Made by a program: the position numbers and the translations under genes | Shown: piece by piece, positions 26,121-34,109 of the stretch | Layout: every line of letters begins with the position of its first letter | How positions within the stretch are numbered: the stretch's first letter is position 1 | NCBI RefSeq assembly: GCF_030580955.1 | Contig: NZ_JAUQON010000012.1 | Coordinates: 62,001 to 126,000 of the forward strand | DNA from: Hymenobacter convexus | GTDB lineage: Bacteria > Bacteroidota > Bacteroidia > Cytophagales > Hymenobacteraceae | DNA length: 64,000 nt | Direction of reading: 5' to 3' | The notes under the pieces: generated by a model | Told to the model about the DNA's origin: nothing | The model's database searches: none | The model's input: the letters and a program-made list of their open reading frames with translations, nothing else

Positions 26121-28184
26121 ATGACGCCCACCCTCGAAAACTATACCCTCGGCCGCTGGACGCCCGGCGCCACCGCCCCGCAGGAACTCCTCGACGCCAG
26201 CACCGGCGAAGTCATTGCCCTGGCCAATACCGGCGGCTTCGATTTCGAAGCCATCCTCGACTACGGCCGCCGCGTGGGCAACCCCAAGCTGCGCCGCATG
26301 ACGTTTCACGAGCGCGGCCGGATGCTCAAGGCCCTGGCTTTCCACCTGCTGGAGAAAAAGGAAATTTTCTACGAGCTGAGCTACCGCTCCGGCGCTACCC
26401 GGGCCGATTCGTGGGTCGACATCGAGGGCGGTATCGGCAACCTGTTTGCCAATGCCTCGCTGCGCCGCAAGTTCCCGGACAAGCCGTTTTACGTGGAGGG
26501 CGAGCCGGTGGGCCTGAGCAAGGGCGGCACCTTCATGGCCCAGCACCTGATGGTGCCGCGCGAGGGCGTGGCCGTGCACATCAACGCCTACAACTTCCCG
26601 GTGTGGGGCATGCTGGAGAAAATTGCCGTGAACCTGCTGGCCGGCATGCCCGCCGTGGTGAAGCCCGCCGTGCCCTCGGCCTACCTCACCGAAGCCGTGG
26701 TGCGCGAAATCATCGCCTCCGGCATCCTGCCCGAGGGCGCGTTGCAACTGGTGGTGGGCACCGGCGAGGGCCTGCTCGACCACGTGACCTACCAGGACGT
26801 GGTGACCTTCACCGGCTCGGCCGCCACCGGGCGCAAGCTACGCGCCCACCCGCGCATCCTCGCCGAAGCCGTGCCCTTCACCATGGAAGCCGACTCGCTG
26901 AACGCCGCCGTGCTGGGCCTCGACGCCAAGCCCGGCACGCCGGAATTTGACCTGTTTGTGAAGGAGGTGCGCAAGGAAATGACCGGCAAGTCGGGCCAGA
27001 AATGCACGGCCATCCGCCGCATTCTGGTGCCCGAAGACGTGCTCGAAGACGTACAGATTGCGCTGGGCAAGCTGTTGAAACAAACCACCATTGGCCACCC
27101 CTTGGCGGAGGGCGTGCGCATGGGCGCGCTGGCCGGCCGCGAGCAGCTGCAGCGCCTGCGCGAGCAAGTGACGCACCTCGCCAAAAACACGCCCATTGTG
27201 TACGGCGACCTCGAAAACGTGGAGTTGCTGGGCCAGGACCGCGGCGCCCACGCCGAAAAAGGCGCCTTCTGCTCGCCCATCCTGCTGCTCAACAAGGAGC
27301 CCTTCAAGCACCTCGACTCGCACGAAATCGAGGCCTTCGGCCCCGTGGCCACCCTCATGCCTTACCACGACACCGAGGAAGCCGTGCAACTCGTGAACAT
27401 GGGCCGCGGCTCGCTGGTGTGCTCCATCGCCACCAACGACCCGCGTACGGCCCAGGATTTCGTGCTGGGCGCGGCCACCAACCACGGCCGCATCCTGGTC
27501 ATCAACGAGGAAATGGCCAAGGAAAGCACCGGGCACGGCTCGCCCCTGCCCCTGCTCATCCACGGCGGGCCGGGCCGGGCGGGCGGCGGCCAGGAAATGG
27601 GCGGCATGCGCGGCGTGGAGCACTTCATGCAACGCGTGGCCCTGCAAGGCTCACCCAGCATGATTACGGCCATTACGGAAGTGTATCAGCCCAAAGCGAA
27701 GCAGATTGAGAAGGACAAGCACCCCTTTCAGCACTACTTCGAGGAGCTGGAAATCGGCCAGACTTATACCACGCACAAGCACACGGTGACGGAGGCCGAC
27801 ATTAGCGCCTTCGCGCAGGTGTCGGGCGATAATTTCTACGCCCACGTCGATGCTACCTCGCTGGAAGGCACGCTCTTCACCGGCCGCGTAGCCCACGGCT
27901 ACTACATCCTAAGCAAGGCCGCCGGCATGTTCGTCGACCCGCGCAAAGGGCCCGTGCTGCTCAACTACGGCCTCGACGAGTGCCGCTTTACCAAGCCCGT
28001 GTATCCCGGCACCACCATCGGCGTGACGCTGACAGTGAAGGAAAAAATCGGCCAGGAAAAGCGCGACGAAACCGACGTAGCCAAAGGCATCGTGCGGTGG
28101 TATGTAGAAGTGACCGACCAAACCGGCGAAACCGTAGCCGTGGCCACTATTCTGACGATGGTGAAGAAGAAAAACCAGGAATAA
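26121..28184 (+). CDS. paaZ: Bifunctional PaaZ: aldehyde dehydrogenase plus MaoC-type oxepin-CoA hydrolase
   Basis: 687-aa fusion. ATG 26121 (MTPTLENYTLGRWTPG) is chosen over an upstream codon that adds only a Pro-rich leader. Residues ~1-530 are an aldehyde dehydrogenase (FTGSAATGRKL, MEADSLNAAVLG, catalytic Cys in KSGQKCTAIRRILVPED). Residues ~540-687 are a MaoC-type hydratase (DISAFAQVSGDNFYAHVDAT, GRVAHGYYILSKAAGMFV). PaaZ opens the oxepin-CoA ring of the aerobic phenylacetate pathway and oxidises the resulting semialdehyde. No other paa gene is within the window, so it is either scattered from the pathway or used otherwise. A family A hairpin follows. Confidence 0.92.
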   Translation: MTPTLENYTLGRWTPGATAPQELLDASTGEVIALANTGGFDFEAILDYGRRVGNPKLRRMTFHERGRMLKALAFHLLEKKEIFYELSYRSGATRADSWVDIEGGIGNLFANASLRRKFPDKPFYVEGEPVGLSKGGTFMAQHLMVPREGVAVHINAYNFPVWGMLEKIAVNLLAGMPAVVKPAVPSAYLTEAVVREIIASGILPEGALQLVVGTGEGLLDHVTYQDVVTFTGSAATGRKLRAHPRILAEAVPFTMEADSLNAAVLGLDAKPGTPEFDLFVKEVRKEMTGKSGQKCTAIRRILVPEDVLEDVQIALGKLLKQTTIGHPLAEGVRMGALAGREQLQRLREQVTHLAKNTPIVYGDLENVELLGQDRGAHAEKGAFCSPILLLNKEPFKHLDSHEIEAFGPVATLMPYHDTEEAVQLVNMGRGSLVCSIATNDPRTAQDFVLGAATNHGRILVINEEMAKESTGHGSPLPLLIHGGPGRAGGGQEMGGMRGVEHFMQRVALQGSPSMITAITEVYQPKAKQIEKDKHPFQHYFEELEIGQTYTTHKHTVTEADISAFAQVSGDNFYAHVDATSLEGTLFTGRVAHGYYILSKAAGMFVDPRKGPVLLNYGLDECRFTKPVYPGTTIGVTLTVKEKIGQEKRDETDVAKGIVRWYVEVTDQTGETVAVATILTMVKKKNQE

Positions 28185-28220
28185 GAGGCAGGTCCGCTTG
28201 GTCGGCACCCGCCCTAAAAC

Positions 28221-28312
28221 GGTCATGCTGAGCGCCGCCGAAGCATCCCTACTGCAATAGTAAATTTAATTACTCTCGCAGTAGAGATGCTTCGGCGGCG
28301 CTCAGCATGACC
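28221..28312. repeat. Hairpin repeat family A, copy 1
   Basis: Arms of about 35 bases: left GGTCATGCTGAGCGCCGCCG and right its complement ending GCTCAGCATGACC, with an AT-rich loop of about 22 bases. Variable stem positions CCGCCG pair with CGGCGG. Lies between paaZ and the convergent LacI-type gene. Confidence 0.9.
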
Positions 28313-28352
28313 ATTTTTATTAATCTGACACACAGTACTTAGGAAACCGCTT

Positions 28353-29429
28353 TTAGCGCGCGGCTTCCTGCTGGCGCACCTTCTTCGATGCCGCCTTGCG
28401 CACTGACGACTGGCGCACCACCAGCGTCGGCGGCAGCATTAGTTGCTGCAGGGGGCGGGGCGCCCCGTCGGAGCAGTTTTTTAGTTCCTCCAGCAGAATG
28501 TCGATGACGTTTTTGGCAATGGCCTCCACCGGCTGCGCAATCACCGTGATGGCCGGCGTGTAGAGCCGGAACAGGTCGTGGTCGTCGTAAGAAACCAGGG
28601 CTAGGTCGTCGGGAATGCGCAGGCCCAGTTGGCCAATGGCTTCGAGGCCGTAGATGCTGAGGTAATTGGTGGAGAAGATGATGGCGTCGCATTGCCGGTG
28701 TGCGTGGATGAACGCCCGTATTTCGGCAATGACGGCCTCGGGTTCCTGGCCCACGGCCACCTGCTTCACGGTTTCGGGCAGCTGGTGCTCCTGCATGGCC
28801 CGCCGATAGCCCGCCAGGCGCGCCTGCATCTGGGTTTGCTCCGAGCTGGTGGTGACGAAGGCAATGTTGGAGAAGCCCTGCTCCAGCAGGTGCCGAGCAG
28901 CGGCGTGGGTGCCCTGGGCGCCGTCCACCACCACGTGGTTGGTGGGCTGTTGCGGCAGGTAGCGGTCAAAGAGCACCATGGGGGTTTGCTCGCGCAAAAT
29001 CTCGGCCAACTGCCCCTCCACGCCCTCGGCGGGCACCACGATGTAGCCGTCCACGTGCCGCTCCTGAAACATGGTAATCAGCTCACGGGCGCGGGCCGGG
29101 TCGTTGTTGGTGCTGCAATAAATGATGCGGTAGCCGCGCTCAAAAGCCTGCCGCTCAATGAGGGCGGCCACGGTGGCGAAGAACGGGTTGGCAATGTCTT
29201 CCACCACCAGCCCGATGACGTGGGTTTTGCCCGTGCGCAGGCTTTTGGCCAGCTGGTTGGGCTTGTAGCCCACTTCCTTCACGTAGGCCAGCACGCGGGC
29301 GGCCACGGCGTCGCTGATGCGGCTCTGCTTGGCCTTGCCGTTGAGCACCAGCGACACCGTGGCAATGGAAACTTCCAAATGGCTGGCGATGTCGCTAATC
29401 AGCGTGCGCTTTTTTACTTTCTCACTCAT
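28353..29429 (-). CDS. LacI/GalR family transcriptional regulator
   Basis: 358-aa regulator. The N-terminal helix-turn-helix reads LISDIASHLEVSIATVSLVL followed by NGKAKQSRISDAVAARVLAY and the hinge GYKPNQLAKSLRTGKTH. Residues ~65-335 form the periplasmic-binding-protein-like sensor (IGLVVEDIANPFFATVAALI, MVLFDRYLP, DLALVSYDDHDLFRLYTPAI). The basic C-terminal tail (RKAASKKVRQQEAAR) is an extra. It is transcribed away from a second LacI-type gene. A minus-strand TACCTTTG lies 29 bases upstream. Likely target: the GH97 operator at 18992-19007 or another carbohydrate operon; this is inference. Confidence 0.92.
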   Translation of the reverse strand: MSEKVKKRTLISDIASHLEVSIATVSLVLNGKAKQSRISDAVAARVLAYVKEVGYKPNQLAKSLRTGKTHVIGLVVEDIANPFFATVAALIERQAFERGYRIIYCSTNNDPARARELITMFQERHVDGYIVVPAEGVEGQLAEILREQTPMVLFDRYLPQQPTNHVVVDGAQGTHAAARHLLEQGFSNIAFVTTSSEQTQMQARLAGYRRAMQEHQLPETVKQVAVGQEPEAVIAEIRAFIHAHRQCDAIIFSTNYLSIYGLEAIGQLGLRIPDDLALVSYDDHDLFRLYTPAITVIAQPVEAIAKNVIDILLEELKNCSDGAPRPLQQLMLPPTLVVRQSSVRKAASKKVRQQEAAR

Positions 29430-29457
29430 TTAAGGGGCTTTGCGGGCTTAAGGGGCG

Positions 29458-29465
29458 CAAAGGTA
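29458..29465 (-). promoter_or_regulatory. -7 promoter box of the leftward LacI gene
   Basis: TACCTTTG on the minus strand, a perfect TAnnTTTG match 29 bases from the start codon. No TTG at the expected upstream distance was found. Confidence 0.45.
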
Positions 29466-29580
29466 GAAACCCTTCCAGACTTGCCAGCGCAGGGCCACCT
29501 TTGCTTACGTTGCCGCGCGGCTTCCGACCGAAACCGGGGCACCCACAGTTGCAGCAGCCACTTGAGCATTGGCCACAAGC

Positions 29581-29609
29581 TTGCAGAGCCGGTTTTCGGG
29601 GCTACTTTG
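29581..29609 (+). promoter_or_regulatory. Candidate promoter of the rightward LacI gene
   Basis: TTG (29581-29583), 19-base spacer, TACTTTG (29603-29609), the same as the consensus with one of the two variable bases missing. It is about 70 bases upstream of the ATG at 29679. Confidence 0.4.
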
Positions 29610-29678
29610 GGGGAATGTGCGCCCTTTCGGCCCCGCCAACCCCACACCTCCTTTCTGCTTTCCTCACGCCCCTGCCCC

Positions 29679-30731
29679 ATGGCCGCCAAAAAACAACAGA
29701 CTTCCATCCGCGACTTAGCCCAGCAGCTCAATCTCTCCATCTCCACGGTTTCGCGGGCGCTGGCCGACCACAAAGACATCAGCGAAACCACCAAGCAGCG
29801 GGTGCGCGAGCTGGCCCAGGAGCTCAGCTACCGCCCCAACCAGCTGGCCGCTGCCCTGCGCAAAGGCCACAGCAAGACGCTGGGCGTGATTGTGCCCCAC
29901 ATCAAGGGCTATTTTTTTCCGGCCGTGATGAACGGCATCGAGAAAGTAGCCACCCGCGAAGGCTTCAACGTGATGATGTGCCAGAGCAACGAGGACGTGC
30001 GGCGCGAGCAGCGCAACATCGAAACCTTCCTCGATGCGCAGGTGGAGGGCATTCTCATGTCCGTGTCGGCCACCACGCACGGCGAGGTGCAGCACTTCGA
30101 GCAGGTGCGGCGCCAGGGCATTCCGCTGGTGTTCTTCGACCGCGTGCCCGAACTACCCAACAGCATGGCCGTTATTCTCGACGACTTGCAGGGTGCCTAC
30201 CAAGCCGTTTCGCACCTTATTGCGCAGGGCTGCACGCGCATTGCCCACCTCGCCGGCCCGCAGCACCTCAACACCAGCCGCAACCGCTACCTGGGCTACC
30301 GCGAGGCCCTGCGCGCTCACGGCCTGCCCTACGAGGAGGAATGGACCTACGCCCTGCCCGCCCTCACTCACGAGGCCGGCCGCCTGGGCATGCAGCACCT
30401 ACTGGCCCTCAATGCCGGGCTCGATGCCGTGTTCGCGGCCTACGCCATCCCCACGGTGGGCGCCATGGAGGTGCTGCGCGACCAGGGACGTCGCGTGCCG
30501 CAGGACCTGGCCATCGCCTGCTTCAGCAACGACCCCTTCACGGCCATGACGCAGCCCCAAATCACCGTCATCGACCAGCGCCCCGAGCAAATGGGCGAAA
30601 CCGCCGTGCGCCTGTTTCTGCAGCTCCTCAAGCGCGGCCCGGCCTACACGCCGCCCCACCTCATCCTCAAGCCCGAGTTGGTCATCCGCACCTCGTCGTT
30701 GCACCGCTCGCAGGAAAGCGTGGTGCGGTGA
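29679..30731 (+). CDS. LacI/GalR family transcriptional regulator
   Basis: 350-aa regulator starting at ATG 29679 (MAAKKQQTSIRDLAQQLNLS). The DNA-binding helices and hinge are clear (ISTVSRALADHKDISETTKQ, YRPNQLAAALRKGHSKTLGV). The sensor domain follows (GVIVPHIKGYFFPAVMNGIE, PLVFFDRVPELPNSMAVILD, IACFSNDPFTAMTQPQITVI, IDQRPEQMGETAVRLFLQLL). It belongs to the Bacteroidota subgroup that keeps the short N-terminal basic stretch. The open frame continues far upstream, but that part is the complement of the neighbouring regulator. Divergent from 28353-29429 with 249 bases between them, allowing mutual regulation. Effector unknown. Confidence 0.93.
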   Translation: MAAKKQQTSIRDLAQQLNLSISTVSRALADHKDISETTKQRVRELAQELSYRPNQLAAALRKGHSKTLGVIVPHIKGYFFPAVMNGIEKVATREGFNVMMCQSNEDVRREQRNIETFLDAQVEGILMSVSATTHGEVQHFEQVRRQGIPLVFFDRVPELPNSMAVILDDLQGAYQAVSHLIAQGCTRIAHLAGPQHLNTSRNRYLGYREALRAHGLPYEEEWTYALPALTHEAGRLGMQHLLALNAGLDAVFAAYAIPTVGAMEVLRDQGRRVPQDLAIACFSNDPFTAMTQPQITVIDQRPEQMGETAVRLFLQLLKRGPAYTPPHLILKPELVIRTSSLHRSQESVVR

Positions 30732-30755
30732 ACGACGTAGGCCGGCGTCGTTCTG

Positions 30756-31205
30756 TTAAAGCGCTTTGCGCAAGCATACGCTATTCTCCACCCCGATGTA
30801 CTGGCCGTAGTTCGGCGTGAATTCGTAGCCGCTTTTCTCGTATAGCCGAATGGCTTCGGGCTGTTTTTTGCCGGTTTCGAGCACGCAGGCGGTGTATTTC
30901 TGCTCCCGGGCCCAGCGCTCCAGCTCGGCCAGCACGGCGGGGGCCACGCCCGTGCCGCGGTGCGCCGGCTGCACAAACATGCGCTTGATTTCCATCTGGC
31001 CGGCCTCAAATTCCTTCATGGCGCCGCAGCCCACGGGCTCGTCGCCGAGGTAGGCCACCACGGCGTGGTTGATTTTGGCAATCTTGTTGAACTGCGCATA
31101 AAACGCGTGTTCGGCCCCGTCGCGGCGGGCCAAATCCTGGTCGAGCAGCTGCACAAGCGCCCGGAAATCGGCGTTTTCAGAAGTGGTGCGAACGAGGCGT
31201 AGCAT
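30756..31205 (-). CDS. GNAT family N-acetyltransferase
   Basis: 149-aa acetyltransferase. The acetyl-CoA binding motif A is visible as EIKRMFVQPAHRGTGVAPAV (R/Q-x-x-G-x-G/A pattern), followed by LLAELERWAREQKY-type helix and the motif B region LETGKKQPEAIRLYEKSGYE. Substrate unknown. Its start is 5 bases after the stop of the receiver protein gene, so it may be the last gene of the Kai operon; a link between clock-like signalling and acetylation would be inference only. Confidence 0.88.
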   Translation of the reverse strand: MLRLVRTTSENADFRALVQLLDQDLARRDGAEHAFYAQFNKIAKINHAVVAYLGDEPVGCGAMKEFEAGQMEIKRMFVQPAHRGTGVAPAVLAELERWAREQKYTACVLETGKKQPEAIRLYEKSGYEFTPNYGQYIGVENSVCLRKAL

Positions 31206-31210
31206 GGGGT

Positions 31211-31630
31211 TTATTCCGGTAAATGGCGGTCGAAGTGGTTTTTGAGCACGTCGTTGAGCTTTTCCTTGGTCAGGGGCTTGTTGAGGAAGCCGGCAATATT
31301 GAGGCCCTGCACCCGGTCCACGTCCTGCGGGTGCAGCGAGGTAGTGAGCATCACGATGATGATGGCGTCTTTTTCGGGCAGCGGCAACTCGTTGTAGGCC
31401 TCTAGGAACTGAAAGCCGTCCATTACCGGCATTTTCACGTCCAGCAGAATCAGGGCCGGGCAGTCGGGCGTGGCCTCGTTGCAGTGGATTTTCACCAGCT
31501 CCAGTGCCTCCTGGCCGTTAAGGGCGACGAGGAGCTTGTCGGTAATCTGTAGCCGATTAATCAGCAGCTGGTTGAGGTAATTGGTCGTCGAGTCGTCGTC
31601 GACGAGCAGGGCGCAGGTGAGCTTTTGCAT
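31211..31630 (-). CDS. Single-domain response regulator (receiver only)
   Basis: 139-aa CheY-like receiver with no output domain. The acidic pair is in CALLVDDDSTTNYLNQLL, the phospho-acceptor Asp in ALILLDVKMPVMDGFQFLEA, the Thr switch in IIVMLTTSLHPQDV and the conserved Lys in GFLNKPLTKEKL. ATG 31630 is used. Lies 50 bases after the PAS histidine kinase, its probable partner, and 5 bases before the GNAT gene. Such short receivers commonly act by protein-protein contact. Confidence 0.92.
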   Translation of the reverse strand: MQKLTCALLVDDDSTTNYLNQLLINRLQITDKLLVALNGQEALELVKIHCNEATPDCPALILLDVKMPVMDGFQFLEAYNELPLPEKDAIIIVMLTTSLHPQDVDRVQGLNIAGFLNKPLTKEKLNDVLKNHFDRHLPE

Positions 31631-31680
31631 GAGCAAATCAGACGAAAACAGGGGTTGTCAGCACGCCCGAAGGTCGCAGA

Positions 31681-33405
31681 CTACTGGCTAAAGTATATCA
31701 AAAAGGTAGTACCACTGCCGAGCTTGCTGCTTACGGCAATGCGTCCGCCGGCATTATCCACCATCTTTTTCACCATGTAAAGCCCAATCCCTGAACCCTC
31801 CACATGGTCATGGAAGCGCTGAAACATGCCAAACAGCTTGTGCTCGTTGGTCGCGTCGAAGCCCAGGCCGTTGTCCTGCACTTCCAGTACCACGGCCGCG
31901 CCTTCAGGCCGGGTGCGGAGGCTCACCTGCGGCGCGCGGTCGGGCGCGCGGTACTTGAGGGCGTTGGACAGCAGGTTGAACACCACCGAGCGCAGGTTTT
32001 TCTCCGAAAACAGTACGATGGGCGCAGCCGCCACGTCCACCGTCAGTTGCGCGCCGGTGCTTTGGATGAGCGGTTCCAGGTCGAGGCGCACGTTGCGGAC
32101 TACGGCGGCCAGGTCCACGGGCTCGGTGGGCAGGCCGTGCTCTTTTTGCAGCTTGCTCACATCGGTCAGCTGCTCGATGGTGCGCTTGAAGCGGTTCACC
32201 GAGTCGTGCATGAGGCGCAGAATGGGCTGCACGGGCTCCTGCTGGCTGGTTTCGGGCGGCAGCTCAGCCAGCAGGGCATCGAGCAGGCCCTCGATGTTGC
32301 TGATGGGCGCCTTGAGGTCGTGCGAGGCGGTGTAGATGAAGTTATCCAAATCCACGTTCACGCGGGTAAGCTGCTCGTTGTTGTCGCGCAGCTCGCGCTG
32401 GCCCTGGTCGATGCGTTCCAGTGCCAGCTTGTGCTCGTGGATGTCGGTGTAGGTGCCAATCCACTGCACAATCTCGCCCAGCTCGTTGCGCGAGGGCTGG
32501 GCCCGGCCCAGCATCCAGCGGTAGCCGCCGGCCCCGTTGCGGATGCGGCATTCCACCTCAAACGGCGCGCCGGTGCGCAGGCTCTCGTCCCAGCGGGCCA
32601 GGGTGGCGGGGGCGTCGTCGGGGTGCAGGCGCTCGCGCCAGGCGCGGCCGATGCCGGGGCCTTCGCCGGGCTCCTGCCCGATGTAATCGTACCAACGGCG
32701 GTTGCGGTAGGTGTTGGCGCCGGTGGGGCTCACGGTCCAGGCAATGTGGGAGATGCCTTCCAGCATGCGGCTGGCCTCGGCGGCGGCGCGCTCGCCGGCC
32801 AGGCGGGCGGCTTCTTCGCGCTTCAGCTCGGCGTTGGTGCGGTCGAGTAGCTCATTTTGCTCGGCCACCTGCGCCCGAATGGCCGTGATTTCGCGCCGGG
32901 CTGAGAGGTCCGTCACAATCACCGCCAGCGTGGGCGTCTCGTTGAAGCTCAGCACGTTCATGCTCACCGAAAACGGCACGAGGGCGCCGTTGCGGGTTTG
33001 CAGCGGCAGCTCGCCCTTGCTCTTGCCCTCGGCCCAGCCCTTAAGCAGCAGCCCGGCCCAGTACTCCTGAAACGCCAGCGGCACAAAGGTTTCGAAGGTG
33101 CTGCCCATCACCTCGCTCAGGTCACACTCCAGCAGGCCGGCCAGGCAGGCGTTGCAGTAAAGCACCGTGGTGTCTTCGCTCAGCAGCAGGGCGCCTTCGT
33201 TCATCTGTTCGATGAGGGTGCGATAGCCTTGGTCGGCCCCTTGCAGCGTGAAAATGCGCGGCCCCTCGGCGCCCTGCACGGCCAGCGCGTCCACGGCCCC
33301 GGTCCGAATGGCCTGAATCAGGTCGTGCGCCTCTTCCAGCTGGTAGCGCAGCTCCTCGTTGGCGCGGGCCAGCTCGGCGGCGGTGGACAGCGGGGTGCTA
33401 CTCAT
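31681..33405 (-). CDS. PAS-domain sensor histidine kinase of the Kai operon
   Basis: 574-aa cytoplasmic kinase. ATG 33405 (MSSTPLSTAAELARANEELR) is embedded in the end of the second kaiB gene (8-base overlap). Domains: coiled coil (1-45), PAS (about 55-175; LIEQMNEGALLLSEDTTVLY), second coiled coil, PAS with PAC (about 215-335; ISHIAWTVSPTGANTYRNRR, GTYTDIHEHK), HisKA with the phospho-acceptor in YTASHDLKAPISNIEGL, and HATPase_c (VVFNLLSNALKYRAPDRAPQ, VLEVQDNGLGFDATNEHKLF, GSGIGLYMVKKMVDNAGGRI). No membrane segment. In non-cyanobacterial kai clusters such kinases are thought to read the KaiB/KaiC state, as SasA does; here that is inference. Confidence 0.9.
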   Translation of the reverse strand: MSSTPLSTAAELARANEELRYQLEEAHDLIQAIRTGAVDALAVQGAEGPRIFTLQGADQGYRTLIEQMNEGALLLSEDTTVLYCNACLAGLLECDLSEVMGSTFETFVPLAFQEYWAGLLLKGWAEGKSKGELPLQTRNGALVPFSVSMNVLSFNETPTLAVIVTDLSARREITAIRAQVAEQNELLDRTNAELKREEAARLAGERAAAEASRMLEGISHIAWTVSPTGANTYRNRRWYDYIGQEPGEGPGIGRAWRERLHPDDAPATLARWDESLRTGAPFEVECRIRNGAGGYRWMLGRAQPSRNELGEIVQWIGTYTDIHEHKLALERIDQGQRELRDNNEQLTRVNVDLDNFIYTASHDLKAPISNIEGLLDALLAELPPETSQQEPVQPILRLMHDSVNRFKRTIEQLTDVSKLQKEHGLPTEPVDLAAVVRNVRLDLEPLIQSTGAQLTVDVAAAPIVLFSEKNLRSVVFNLLSNALKYRAPDRAPQVSLRTRPEGAAVVLEVQDNGLGFDATNEHKLFGMFQRFHDHVEGSGIGLYMVKKMVDNAGGRIAVSSKLGSGTTFLIYFSQ

Positions 33406-33739
33406 GGCCGGGCGCGCCGTCAGCGGGCTCAATGCCGAGGGCTTTCAGCACCCGGTCGCGGTTCGAAAGGTCGCCCACCAGGCGGCGCACCAGGCCGGGT
33501 TTCAACTTGATGAGGGTGGGCACGCCGATGAGGTCTTCCTGCTGGGCCAGCTCGGGCTGCTGAAAAATATCCACAATCAGCAGCTCGTAGCGCCCTTTCA
33601 GATACTGCTCGCAGATGTCTTTGATGTTGCGCACGGCGCGCGTCGAATTCACCGTGGCCCCCGTGATGTAGAGGTGCAGCACGTATTCGGGGCCGTTGGC
33701 GGCCGGGTCCAGAAACTCCGGAAATGGTTCAGGTTCCAT
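33398..33739 (-). CDS. kaiB: KaiB family protein (second copy)
   Basis: 113-aa KaiB-like protein with a thioredoxin-like fold: EYVLHLYITGATVNSTRAVR, NIKDICEQYLKGRYELLIVD, IGVPTLIKLKPGLVRRLVGD and LSNRDRVLKALGIEP. The C-terminus is extended by about ten residues compared with cyanobacterial KaiB (~102 aa), and the N-terminus by a Pro-rich 17 residues. It follows the first kaiB by 8 bases and overlaps the kinase gene. KaiB binds KaiC hexamers after a fold switch; whether this copy switches folds cannot be told from sequence. Confidence 0.9.
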   Translation of the reverse strand: MEPEPFPEFLDPAANGPEYVLHLYITGATVNSTRAVRNIKDICEQYLKGRYELLIVDIFQQPELAQQEDLIGVPTLIKLKPGLVRRLVGDLSNRDRVLKALGIEPADGAPGHE

Positions 33740-33747
33740 CAGCCGGG

Positions 33748-34062
33748 CTATTTGTTGGTCAGGGAGCGCACGTCGAGGCCCACGAGCACCTTTTCTTCGT
33801 TCGAGAGGTCGCCGATGATTTTGCGAATGGGCTCGGGCACTTTGCGCACCAGCGTGGGAATAGCCAGAATCTGGTCGCCCTCGGCCAACTGCGGGTTTTC
33901 TTGCAAGTCAATAACCTCCAGCTTGTAACGGCCTTTAAGGTGCTGCTCGCAGTACTTGCGCAGGTTGGCCACGGCCGTCACCGACTTGGGCGTTTGGCCG
34001 GCCACGTACAGGCGCAATTCCCAGGTCTCTTCGTCGAGGGGTTCGTTAAAATCTTCAGCCAT
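33748..34062 (-). CDS. kaiB: KaiB family protein (first copy)
   Basis: 104-aa KaiB homologue. I start at ATG 34062 (MAEDFNEPLDEETWELRLYV), which gives the usual family length; an in-frame codon 42 bases upstream is possible. Motifs: WELRLYVAGQTPKSVTAVAN, LRKYCEQHLKGRYKLEVIDL, ILAIPTLVRKVPEPIRKIIG, DLSNEEKVLVGLDV. It is 47 bases after kaiC. Together with the next gene it gives two divergent KaiB proteins per KaiC, which suggests separate binding or separate partners. Confidence 0.92.
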   Translation of the reverse strand: MAEDFNEPLDEETWELRLYVAGQTPKSVTAVANLRKYCEQHLKGRYKLEVIDLQENPQLAEGDQILAIPTLVRKVPEPIRKIIGDLSNEEKVLVGLDVRSLTNK

Positions 34063-34109
34063 GGAAAGGGTAATAAAAGCGGAGGCCGGAGGCAACTCCT
34101 GCATACGAG

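Noticed and set aside
28629..29678. Long N-terminal extension of the rightward LacI regulator
   Set aside because: The extra ~350 codons are the complement of the divergent regulator; the real start is ATG 29679, where the LacI helix-turn-helix begins.
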